A stretch of DNA of 37,476 bases from Prolixibacteraceae bacterium (lineage in GTDB: Bacteria; Bacteroidota; Bacteroidia; Bacteroidales; Prolixibacteraceae), in the NCBI GenBank assembly GCA_019459525.1, contig JAIBEY010000064.1, positions 1-37,476 of the forward strand, in the 5' to 3' direction. Each line of letters starts with the position of its first letter. The first letter of the stretch is position 1. Made by a program: the position numbers and the translations under genes. Shown piece by piece: positions 1-7,019 of this stretch. The notes beneath the pieces were generated by a model. It ran no database searches and had not been told where the DNA came from. It saw nothing but the letters and a program-made list of their open reading frames with translations.

Positions 1-2
1 TG

Positions 3-545
3 TCTATTGTTCAGGGTTTGCTCGATCTTATGGGTGGTAAAATCTGGCTCGAATCAGACGAAGGAAAGGGAAGTACTTTTACCTTTACATTGCCGTATCT
101 GCTTAGTAATAATTTTGTTAAGGTTCAACCTGATAGCAGGGAAGAGTTACGTATTGATATCCGGGAGGCTAAAGTTCTGATTGTTGAGGATGATGAATAC
201 AATGCTGAATATTTAAAAGAAATACTTTCAGATGTTGGCATATCTTACGTTCATACTCAGTATGGCCGTAAAGCAGTTGAGATTTGCTCTGAACAGCAAA
301 TCCATTTGGTATTAATGGATGTGAGATTGCCCGATATAACCGGATACGATGCTACCAGCCTGATCAAAAAGATTAACCCGAAAATAAAAATAATCATCCA
401 AACTGCGTATGCTACCTTGGATGATAAAGAAAAAGCATTTGATTCGGGTTGTGACGATTATCTTAGTAAACCCATTAAACGTGATTTGCTGGTGTCGCAA
501 ATTAATACGTATCTGAAAAATATAACAAACCACGTACAATCCTGA
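3..545 (+). CDS. Hybrid sensor histidine kinase, 3' end (HATPase end plus receiver domain), partial
   Basis: The reading frame is open to the left edge, so the gene begins outside the window; the first visible codons read S-I-V-Q-G-L-L-D-L-M-G-G. The segment GGKIWLESDEGKGSTFTFTL is the G2-box end of a histidine kinase ATPase domain. After a short linker comes a full receiver domain: acidic pocket VEDDE, phospho-acceptor Asp in LVLMDVRLPD, the T/A switch position in IIQTAYA, and the conserved Lys in LSKPI. By family knowledge this is a two-component phosphorelay protein in which phosphate passes to the attached receiver. The input domain and its signal are not visible. The frame ends at TGA 543-545, inside a perfect inverted repeat. 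Confidence 0.93.
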   Translation, partial: SIVQGLLDLMGGKIWLESDEGKGSTFTFTLPYLLSNNFVKVQPDSREELRIDIREAKVLIVEDDEYNAEYLKEILSDVGISYVHTQYGRKAVEICSEQQIHLVLMDVRLPDITGYDATSLIKKINPKIKIIIQTAYATLDDKEKAFDSGCDDYLSKPIKRDLLVSQINTYLKNITNHVQS

Positions 546-567
546 ACTCGCGATGTTGTACGTGGTT
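528..567. repeat. 12-bp perfect inverted repeat over the kinase stop codon
   Basis: AACCACGTACAA at 528-539 is matched by its exact complement at 556-567, with a 16-nt loop that contains the TGA stop of the kinase. No T-run follows on either strand, so it is not a textbook intrinsic terminator. It could still act as a 3' end stabiliser or a weak terminator between the kinase and the next gene. Confidence 0.6.
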
Positions 568-610
568 CATCATCAGGCTCTACTTACCGACTATAATCTT
601 TGAAAAACCT

Positions 611-946
611 ATGGAAAAATTAATTTCTTGCTGTGGATTAGACTGTGCCGGTTGCGATGCACGGATAGCTACTTTAGCCGATGATACTGATTTGCGCACC
701 AAAACAGCGGAGACGTGGAAAGTTCAGTTCGGTGCCGACATTACGCCCGAAATGATCAACTGTACCGGTTGCCGTGAAGCCGGGGTTAAATTTGCCCATT
801 GTGCGGAATGTGAAATCAGGAAGTGTGTAAATTCAAAAGGCTACGAAACCTGCGCCAATTGCGAAAAGCTGGAGAATTGCGAAATCACCAAAAGCCTGCA
901 CCAGTTTGTCCCTGAAGCTTTGTTGAATTTAAAATCGCTGAATTGA
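611..946 (+). CDS. DUF3795 cysteine-rich protein
   Basis: A 111-residue cytoplasmic protein with many cysteines arranged as CCGLDCAGCDA near the N-terminus, CTGC in the middle, and CAEC, CVNSKGYETCANC and NCEI towards the C-terminus. This pattern matches the DUF3795 family, whose members carry conserved Cys clusters and are suspected to bind zinc or another metal. The biochemical role of the family is unknown to me. It stands alone between the kinase and the oppositely oriented cold shock gene. The assignment to the family is firm; any function would be inference. Confidence 0.85.
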   Translation: MEKLISCCGLDCAGCDARIATLADDTDLRTKTAETWKVQFGADITPEMINCTGCREAGVKFAHCAECEIRKCVNSKGYETCANCEKLENCEITKSLHQFVPEALLNLKSLN

Positions 947-960
947 TTTCACATTCAAAT

Positions 961-991
961 AAAAAGAGGCTGTTTCGAAAGAAACAGCCTC
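961..991 (-). terminator. Intrinsic terminator after the cold shock gene
   Basis: GAGGCTGTTTC (966-976) and GAAACAGCCTC (981-991) form an 11-bp stem around GAAA. On the minus strand the stem is followed by a T-run (complement of the A's at 961-965), placing it 30 nt past the stop of the cold shock gene. On the plus strand there is no T-run, so it mainly serves the minus-strand gene, although the hairpin also closes the DUF3795 transcript. Confidence 0.85.
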
Positions 992-1020
992 GGGTAATAA
1001 ATGTCTTATATAGTTATAGA

Positions 1021-1212
1021 CTAAGCTAGTCTAACATTTACTGCATTTAATCCTTTACGTCCATCCTGGAGATCAAAAGTTACGTCGTCATTCTCTCTGA
1101 TCTGATCGTTTAAACCTGATACATGTACGAAATATTCGTTTCTTGATTCACCATCGGTAATAAATCCAAACCCTTTAGATTCATTGAAAAACTTTACTGT
1201 TCCTTTATTCAT
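1021..1212 (-). CDS. Cold shock domain protein (CspA family)
   Basis: A 63-residue protein starting MNKGTVKFFNESKGFGFIT, with the RNP1-like motif KGFGFI and the RNP2-like motif EYFVHVS. This is the five-stranded OB fold of bacterial cold shock proteins, which bind single-stranded RNA or DNA and melt RNA structure. An upstream in-frame extension to 1251 exists, but the ATG at 1210-1212 is the start that fits the family length and N-terminus. It lies 104 nt downstream of rlmD on the same strand. A leader of this size is compatible with post-transcriptional cold control, but I see no recognisable cold box. A weak TTG-N21-TAGCTTGC promoter candidate lies in the gap. Confidence 0.95.
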   Translation of the reverse strand: MNKGTVKFFNESKGFGFITDGESRNEYFVHVSGLNDQIRENDDVTFDLQDGRKGLNAVNVRLA

Positions 1213-1274
1213 AATAATTTTTGATAAAAAATGTGGGCGCAAGCTACACATTATATTGGATAACCTACAACTAT

Positions 1275-1308
1275 CTGAAAAATAAATATTTTTATCGAAG
1301 TTTTTCAG
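1275..1308 (-). terminator. Possible AT-rich terminator after rlmD
   Basis: CTGAAAAA (1275-1282) pairs with TTTTTCAG (1301-1308), an 8-bp stem starting 8 nt past the rlmD stop; on the minus strand the second arm is U-rich. The stem is AT-rich and the loop is 18 nt, so termination would be weak. It may let some transcription through to the cold shock gene. Confidence 0.35.
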
Positions 1309-1316
1309 TCTTCCAT

Positions 1317-2732
1317 CTACAAAATGCGTTTTTCAAGCAGCACAACATTTTCCACATGGTGCGTGTGCGGGAACATATCAACGGGTTGAATGCGGGTAAC
1401 TTTGTAGAATTCATCCATCAAAGCCAGATCGCGGGCCTGTGTAGCCGGGTTGCAGCTTACATAAACCACTTTTTCGGGAGCAGCTTCCAGAATAGTTTTT
1501 ACTACATCTTCGTCCATTCCGGCGCGCGGTGGATCGGTAATAATTACATTCGGTTTTCCATTTTTAGCTATAAAATCACTGGTCAGAATTTTCTTCATGT
1601 CACCGGCAAAAAAGCTGGTGTTCGTAATTTCGTTGAGTTCCGAATTCACATGTGCATCTTCAATAGCTTCAGGAACGTATTCAATACCTACTACTTTTTG
1701 CACATTTCGGGCAATAAAATTGGCGATGGTTCCGGTTCCGGTGTATAAATCGTAAACCACTTCGTTGCCTTTTAATCCGGCAAATTCGCGGGCTACTTTG
1801 TACAACTCGTAAGCCTGTTCGGAGTTGGTCTGGTAAAAACTTTTTGGTCCGATCTTAAATTTCAGGCCTTCCATTTCTTCCAGAATATGGTCGTTCCCTT
1901 TGTAAACCATTATTTCCTGATCCTGAATGGTATCATTCCCTTTTCCGTTGATTACATACATTAGTGAAGTAATCTGTGGAAACTCTGCAGCGATGGCCGC
2001 CAATAGCCTTTCGCGATTTTCAGTTTGCTCGCTATAGAAGCAAACAATCAGCATCAAATCGCCGGTAGTCGAGCTGCGGACAATGATGTTCCGAAGTAAA
2101 CCGGCCTGAATACGCCTGTCAAAAAATTCGAGTCCGTTTTCGTCAGCATAATTCTTTATAAAGTTTCGGATTTGGTTTGACGGGTCGCCCTGCAGCCAGC
2201 ATTTGTTGATGTTGATAATTTTATCGAACATACCCGGAACATGAAATCCCAACGCATTCACGTTGATGTCTTCCATGTCGGTACCTATTTCTTCATGAGT
2301 CAACCAGCGTTTGTTCGAGAATCCAAATTCGAGTTTATTGCGGTAATAAGTTGTTTTTGCAGAACCCAGAATCGTCGTAATTTCGGGCAGTTCAATACGC
2401 CCTATGCGCCGAAGCTGATCTGCCACCTGTTTTTGCTTGTAGTAAAGCTGTTTTTCGTAAGGAAGAAACTGCCATTTGCAACCGCCGCAAATCTCAAAAT
2501 GTTCGCAAAAAGCCGGAACACGGTCGGGCGATTCGGTAATCACGCGGGTTACCCTCGCTTCCATGTATTTTGTGCGTTTTTTAGTCACCTGCAAATCAAC
2601 CACATCGCCTGGAATAACGTGCGTAGTAAATACTACCACATCGTCAACACGTGCAATTGCTTTTCCTTCGGCACCAATATCGGTAATGGTTACACCCTGT
2701 AAAAATGGCTTATTTTTCTTGCCTCTTCCCAT
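1317..2732 (-). CDS. rlmD: 23S rRNA (uracil-C5)-methyltransferase, RlmD/RumA family
   Basis: A 471-residue SAM-dependent RNA m5U methyltransferase. An N-terminal TRAM domain (about residues 8-65) is followed by the Fe-S cysteines C76, C82 and C85 (CEHFEICGGC) and a fourth candidate, C178. The methyltransferase core has YDLYTGTGTIANF (SAM binding), DPPRAGMD, and the catalytic Cys in YVSCNPATQARDL. Family enzymes methylate U1939 (RlmD) and in some lineages U747 too; which site is used here cannot be told from sequence. The start at 2732 (MGRGKKNKPF) was chosen over an in-frame Met 13 codons upstream because the extension looks non-family. A weak hairpin follows the stop. Confidence 0.92.
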   Translation of the reverse strand: MGRGKKNKPFLQGVTITDIGAEGKAIARVDDVVVFTTHVIPGDVVDLQVTKKRTKYMEARVTRVITESPDRVPAFCEHFEICGGCKWQFLPYEKQLYYKQKQVADQLRRIGRIELPEITTILGSAKTTYYRNKLEFGFSNKRWLTHEEIGTDMEDINVNALGFHVPGMFDKIININKCWLQGDPSNQIRNFIKNYADENGLEFFDRRIQAGLLRNIIVRSSTTGDLMLIVCFYSEQTENRERLLAAIAAEFPQITSLMYVINGKGNDTIQDQEIMVYKGNDHILEEMEGLKFKIGPKSFYQTNSEQAYELYKVAREFAGLKGNEVVYDLYTGTGTIANFIARNVQKVVGIEYVPEAIEDAHVNSELNEITNTSFFAGDMKKILTSDFIAKNGKPNVIITDPPRAGMDEDVVKTILEAAPEKVVYVSCNPATQARDLALMDEFYKVTRIQPVDMFPHTHHVENVVLLEKRIL

Positions 2733-2921
2733 GATTTTCAAATTTGAGGCAAAAGTAATCAAATCGTGCAAACAACAGGAGGCGAAAAAAGAACATCAAC
2801 AAAATATGAACTTCTTCTCCAGAAACACTTAGCGTAATAAAAACAGAAAGACTCCCTTTTCTAATCCGAAATATTTATCTTCGAAACAGATTAACCCAAA
2901 CAACAAACTAAACCACGCATG
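2733..2921. other. Divergent intergenic region between rlmD and the propeller gene
   Basis: This is the left part of a 279-bp divergent gap that ends in leader copy A (2922-3011). TATCTTCG at 2876-2883 resembles the Bacteroidota -7 box TAnnTTTG with one mismatch and could drive the plus-strand gene. No RNA gene or terminator was recognised. Confidence 0.4.
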
Positions 2922-3011
2922 ATGAAACGAGCCATGAGCAGACCTTTCTCACACACGAGGATGACTGGTTGGCGAGTTCCATATGGCAATTAAAAAACAA
3001 ATTATAGACAT
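2922..3011 (+). promoter_or_regulatory. Conserved structured leader, copy A
   Basis: 5' arm ATGAAACGAGC (2922-2932), variable hairpin region of 39 nt, 3' arm GCGAGTTCCAT (2972-2982), then an A-rich tract ending at the ATG. The arms pair as ATGAAA/TTCCAT (one A.C mismatch), then C-G, tandem G.A and A.G, then G-C and C-G. The pairing extends into the variable part as CA/TG. Homologous copies are at 27785-27878 (+) and 26533-26445 (-). Sequence and pairing are seen directly; function as a regulatory RNA is inference. Confidence 0.65.
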
Positions 3012-4541
3012 ATGAAACAATCTTTAATTTTGCTTTTCTGGATGCTGTCCATCAGTTCATTTGCCCAAAAACCTATTGGTATCTTTCAAACCAGCAAAGA
3101 TATTGGTTCTCCAAAACTTGCAAGTTCTGCCACTTACGACCAAAGTACACAAACCTACACCATTAGCGGTGCCGGATACAACATCTGGTTTGAGCGTGAT
3201 GAATTTAACTACTTGTACAACAGACTAAAAGCTGACTTTATCCTGACTGCCAACTTTGCATTTGAAGGTGCCGGAACTGACCTGCACCGCAAAATAGGCT
3301 GGATGGTTCGTGCTTCTGAAGATGCCAATGCGGTACATACATCGGCAGTTTTGCACGGCGATGGATTGACCGTTTTACAATGGCGAGTGCTGCGCGGTGC
3401 ATTTATGCGCGATCCGGAAGATGAAATTTTTGCACCAAAACCCAACTATACCATCCTCCAGGTGGAGCGTTCAGGCCAGACTATTACTTTGAGGGCAGCT
3501 CATCCGGGCGAACCACTGCAAGTTATAGGCAGCCAGATAATGAACGAACTTCCGGAAGAAGTGCTCGCTGGCTTATTTATATGCTCACACAATCCGGATG
3601 TGGTGGAAACCGCTAAAATCTGGAATGTGCGAATAGATCAGCCTGTTGCTGATTCGTATAATCCAAACAAAGAAGGATGGCTCGGTTGCCGTCTGGAAAC
3701 AATGAACGTGTTCGACGGCAAACGCAAAGTAATTCTGGAAAAGGATGGACGTTTTGAGGCGCCAAACTGGATGCCTGACGGGAAAAAATTACTCTTCAAC
3801 ATGGATGGAGGTATTTACAAAATTCCGGTGGAAGGTGGTGAACTTGAAAAGCTGAATACCGGAAATGCTAACCGCAACAACAACGACCATGTCATTTCAT
3901 TCGATGGAAAAATGTTGGGAATCAGCAGTCATCGTGAGGGCTTGAATGGCGGCGGATCGACCGTTTATGTGTTACCTATTGAAGGTGGAACCCCGCAACT
4001 GGTTACCGAAGATACACCCTCTTACCTGCACGGCTGGGCTCCAAATAATAAAGAGGTTGTTTATGTGGCACAACGCAACGGAAGCAGTGTTTACAACATT
4101 TATAAAAATTCGATTAAAGGCGGAAACGAAGTGGCATTAACCAAGAATAACCCTAAAGAACATGTGGATGGATGCGAATATTCGCCCGACGGCAAATACA
4201 TTTACTACAACGGAAGCCAATCCGGAACGATGCAACTGTGGCGTATGAAACCCGATGGAACAGAAAAAGAACAGCTCACTTTCGACCAATACAACAACTG
4301 GTTTCCGCACATTTCGCCTGACGGAAAATGGATTGCGTTTATCTCTTTTGAAGAAGATATTGAATTCAACTCACATCCTTCCTACAAACGGGTAATGCTC
4401 CGGCTGATGCCCGTTTCAGGTGGCGCCCCCAAAGTAATTGCTTACCTGTATGGCGGGCAAGGAACCATTAATGTACCCTCCTGGTCGCCCGACAGCAAAA
4501 ATATTGCCTTTGTAAGCAACTCCGGAAAGAATAAGCCATAA
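3012..4541 (+). CDS. Secreted TolB-like (PD40) beta-propeller protein
   Basis: A 509-residue protein with a Sec signal peptide (about residues 1-18, ending SSFAQ). Residues about 20-210 look like a beta-sandwich of the concanavalin/laminin-G type (IGWMVRASED, VLQWR). The rest carries PD40/TolB blades with the recurring pattern APNWMPDGKKLLF, CEYSPDGKYIYYN, HISPDGKWIAF and SWSPDSKNIAFVS. TolB-like propellers usually bind protein or glycan partners; this one is not TolB itself because no Tol-Pal genes are nearby and the N-terminal domain differs. It is monocistronic, preceded by leader copy A and followed by a strong terminator. Its substrate is unknown. Confidence 0.85.
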   Translation: MKQSLILLFWMLSISSFAQKPIGIFQTSKDIGSPKLASSATYDQSTQTYTISGAGYNIWFERDEFNYLYNRLKADFILTANFAFEGAGTDLHRKIGWMVRASEDANAVHTSAVLHGDGLTVLQWRVLRGAFMRDPEDEIFAPKPNYTILQVERSGQTITLRAAHPGEPLQVIGSQIMNELPEEVLAGLFICSHNPDVVETAKIWNVRIDQPVADSYNPNKEGWLGCRLETMNVFDGKRKVILEKDGRFEAPNWMPDGKKLLFNMDGGIYKIPVEGGELEKLNTGNANRNNNDHVISFDGKMLGISSHREGLNGGGSTVYVLPIEGGTPQLVTEDTPSYLHGWAPNNKEVVYVAQRNGSSVYNIYKNSIKGGNEVALTKNNPKEHVDGCEYSPDGKYIYYNGSQSGTMQLWRMKPDGTEKEQLTFDQYNNWFPHISPDGKWIAFISFEEDIEFNSHPSYKRVMLRLMPVSGGAPKVIAYLYGGQGTINVPSWSPDSKNIAFVSNSGKNKP

Positions 4542-4560
4542 GTTAAAAAAACTGAAATCG

Positions 4561-4597
4561 AGGCCGTTTTTAATTCAGATTAGAAACGGCCTTTTTC
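4561..4597 (+). terminator. Intrinsic terminator after the propeller gene
   Basis: AGGCCGTTT (4561-4569) pairs with AAACGGCCT (4584-4592), followed by a T-rich run TTTTCTTT. It lies 19 nt past the stop. Confidence 0.85.
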
Positions 4598-4616
4598 TTT
4601 CAGGAAAAACTTTGTT

Positions 4617-4624
4617 TATCTTTG
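4617..4624 (+). promoter_or_regulatory. Bacteroidota -7 promoter element
   Basis: TATCTTTG followed by CA, a full match to TAnnTTTG, 17 nt upstream of the ATG of the DUF748 gene. Because it sits inside the longest possible reading frame, it argues for the downstream ATG at 4642. Confidence 0.65.
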
Positions 4625-4641
4625 CAGCAAACATAAAATCC

Positions 4642-6828
4642 ATGGCACGCATCAAAAAAAGATACATCGTTTTGGGAATTTTCTTGCTCCTGATCGCTGC
4701 AATTTTGTTTTTCCTTTCAACAATTACCAAAAATTATTTGGTGAAAAACAGCGAAAAACTGATCGGCCGGAAAATCGGGATCAGTGAATTGCATTTTAAT
4801 TATGCCAAGGTTGCCGTTCAGGTGAAAGGATTCGTAATGTACGAAGACAATCCATCCGAACAATTTGCCTCATTCAGCGAATTCTATATTAATCTCAACC
4901 CGTGGACTTTAATTTCCAACGAATATTCGGTATCCGAAATCCGGCTGGTCAATCCCCGGATTCAGGTTATCCAAAATGGCGAACAATTTAATTTCGATAG
5001 CCTGATCCCCAAAGAAGATAGCCTGGCAGTAAAAGACACCACACAAAATGAATCGCTAAAATTCACCATTCGCAACATTCAGTTGATTGATGGCAAAGTG
5101 TTATACAATGATCTTCAGAAGAAAAATCAGGTGGAAATGAAAAACCTGAACCTGAATTTACCGCTGATCTCGTGGAACAATGAAAAATCGGATGTTGGAA
5201 TTGATTTCAGTATGGGGCAAAAAGGACATGTTAACGTGAAGGCAACCGTTGACAACCTGAATGAAAAGTACCAGATCAACCTGAAAACTCAGGACATTGA
5301 AATACTTCCAATTACTGGTTACCTGACCGATTATTTTGACATTAAGTCGCTGAACGGATTCTTGACTTCGGACTTAAAAATTGTTGGCGACATGAATGAA
5401 GTGATTAACATTTCGGTTTCAGGTACTGGCTCAATAAATGATTTAGCAATACTCGATGGTCGCTCTGAAAAGATTATTTCCGTACCAAAACTATCAACCA
5501 GCATAAAAGATATTAACCTGAAAGACTTTCATTTTGGCTTTGGCAAAATTGAAGTTGACCAACCTCATTTATTGATGGTTGTAGATAAGGATATGACTAA
5601 TCTGGAACGGTTACTTCAGCCCTATTTCCGTAACGATTCGATCAGCATGGCTACAGCCGCGCCGACAACTACCGACGAAGCTCCGGTTACCTACAGCTTT
5701 GACACCATTCGGGTAAATAACGGGTTAATTTCGATTGCCGACAATACTCTGAACCGACCGTTTAATTATGAGCTGAATGATCTGAATATGACCATGACCG
5801 GCCTGACTGAAAGCGCCGGACAGATTCCGGTTGAATTCAGTACCAAATTGAACAACAAGGGTGAATTATCGGGCAAAATCATTTGGAGTATGGTCGATTT
5901 CATGAACATTGAAATGAACGTTCGAATGAAAAGACTGGATTTACTGAGTTTTTCGCCTTACTCGGAATATTACATTGCTTCGCCCATTACCCAGGGTTGG
6001 TTTAACTACGATCTTGGCCTCAAAATGTCGGCAACCAAGCTTACAAATACCAACGTAGTAAAAGTGGATGAACTTGAATTTGGCAAACGCACCAAAGATA
6101 CCACGGCCATGAAGGTGCCCGTTCGCCTGGCTCTTTACCTGATGAAAGATGCCAAAGACCGGATTGCTTTCGATTTACCAGTTTCAGGAAATCCATCGGA
6201 ACCACAGTTCAAATTGGGTAAGCTGATATGGAAAACCTTAGCGAACCTCATGATTAAAACGGCGGCTTCACCTTTTAATGCATTGGCCGGATTGGCTGGT
6301 ACAAATCCGGAATCGATGGAAAAATTACCCTTCGCCTTTGCTCAGGATTCGCTTGACCAGCAGCAACGCGATAAGTTAATCAACCTGGCTACTATACTGA
6401 AAAAGAAGCCGGATTTGATACTGACCATGACACAAACCACTGATCCGGAAAAGGAAAAGGGCCAGATTGCCGTTCAACTAACCAAAGTTGAATTTGCAGC
6501 CAATCAAAATGCCGGTGTGGATAGTACAAAAGTTTCTGCTACTGAAATAAAAGATGACGATCCCAATTTACTTTCGTTTATCCGGAATACGGTTCCGGCT
6601 GTAGATTCATTGGGCATTGAAACAGCCTGCATAAAACGGTTGGATTCCGGACGAATTGAAACACGCTTTCAGGAAATTCTGGCTCACCGCAACCGTGTAA
6701 TCACCGAATTTTTAACTCAAAATCAAGGTATCCCAGCAGAATTGGTTCAGGTTTCAATCGCCGATTTAAAGAACCTTCCCCAGGAATTAAAGGTTCCGCA
6801 ATTTAAAGTGGAGGTTTCGATAAAATAA
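4642..6828 (+). CDS. DUF748 / AsmA-like inner-membrane anchored periplasmic protein
   Basis: A 728-residue protein with one N-terminal membrane segment (YIVLGIFLLLIAAILFFLS), followed by a long beta-rich region beginning with the typical AsmA/DUF748 lead-in (LIGRKIGISELHFNY, EIRLVNPRIQVIQNG). Near residues 555-600 is the DUF748 signature: LPFAFAQDSLDQQQRDKL then LATILKKKPDLILTM. Members of the AsmA/DUF748 group are bridge-like proteins implicated in lipid transport or outer-membrane homeostasis; that role here is by family only. The start at 4642 (MARIKKRYI) was preferred because an upstream TTG start would overlap the -7 box. It is monocistronic, with a 191-bp gap to the next gene. Confidence 0.88.
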   Translation: MARIKKRYIVLGIFLLLIAAILFFLSTITKNYLVKNSEKLIGRKIGISELHFNYAKVAVQVKGFVMYEDNPSEQFASFSEFYINLNPWTLISNEYSVSEIRLVNPRIQVIQNGEQFNFDSLIPKEDSLAVKDTTQNESLKFTIRNIQLIDGKVLYNDLQKKNQVEMKNLNLNLPLISWNNEKSDVGIDFSMGQKGHVNVKATVDNLNEKYQINLKTQDIEILPITGYLTDYFDIKSLNGFLTSDLKIVGDMNEVINISVSGTGSINDLAILDGRSEKIISVPKLSTSIKDINLKDFHFGFGKIEVDQPHLLMVVDKDMTNLERLLQPYFRNDSISMATAAPTTTDEAPVTYSFDTIRVNNGLISIADNTLNRPFNYELNDLNMTMTGLTESAGQIPVEFSTKLNNKGELSGKIIWSMVDFMNIEMNVRMKRLDLLSFSPYSEYYIASPITQGWFNYDLGLKMSATKLTNTNVVKVDELEFGKRTKDTTAMKVPVRLALYLMKDAKDRIAFDLPVSGNPSEPQFKLGKLIWKTLANLMIKTAASPFNALAGLAGTNPESMEKLPFAFAQDSLDQQQRDKLINLATILKKKPDLILTMTQTTDPEKEKGQIAVQLTKVEFAANQNAGVDSTKVSATEIKDDDPNLLSFIRNTVPAVDSLGIETACIKRLDSGRIETRFQEILAHRNRVITEFLTQNQGIPAELVQVSIADLKNLPQELKVPQFKVEVSIK

Positions 6829-7019
6829 AACTGTCGGAAACGATCTGGGGTCGGGCAAGGTCAAGACATATCCTGACCCTACATGGTTTTGTTGACAAGT
6901 ACTCCACAAAAGTATCTGACAGTTCAGATTAATTCATCCACCTGTAAATTGAAACTTGAAATCTGGAATTCAAGTTTCCCAATGTTTGTACTATCTTTGC
7001 ACCCTCAATTTTAAGAATT
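6829..7019 (+). other. Intergenic region before the ABC-F gene
   Basis: A 191-bp gap. It contains a 7-bp inverted repeat, AACTGTC (6829-6835) with GACAGTT (6918-6924), and GGGTC/GACCC segments between them that could fold further, but no T-run, so a terminator is not convincing. The promoter of the next gene is at its right end. Confidence 0.4.
6992..6999 (+). promoter_or_regulatory. Bacteroidota -7 promoter element
   Basis: TATCTTTG followed by CACC, an exact match to TAnnTTTG, 20 nt before the ATG of the ABC-F gene. Confidence 0.65.

Noticed and set aside
1221-1748. 175-codon plus-strand frame over the rlmD 3' end
   Set aside because: Antisense to rlmD; composition and sequence look like a shadow.
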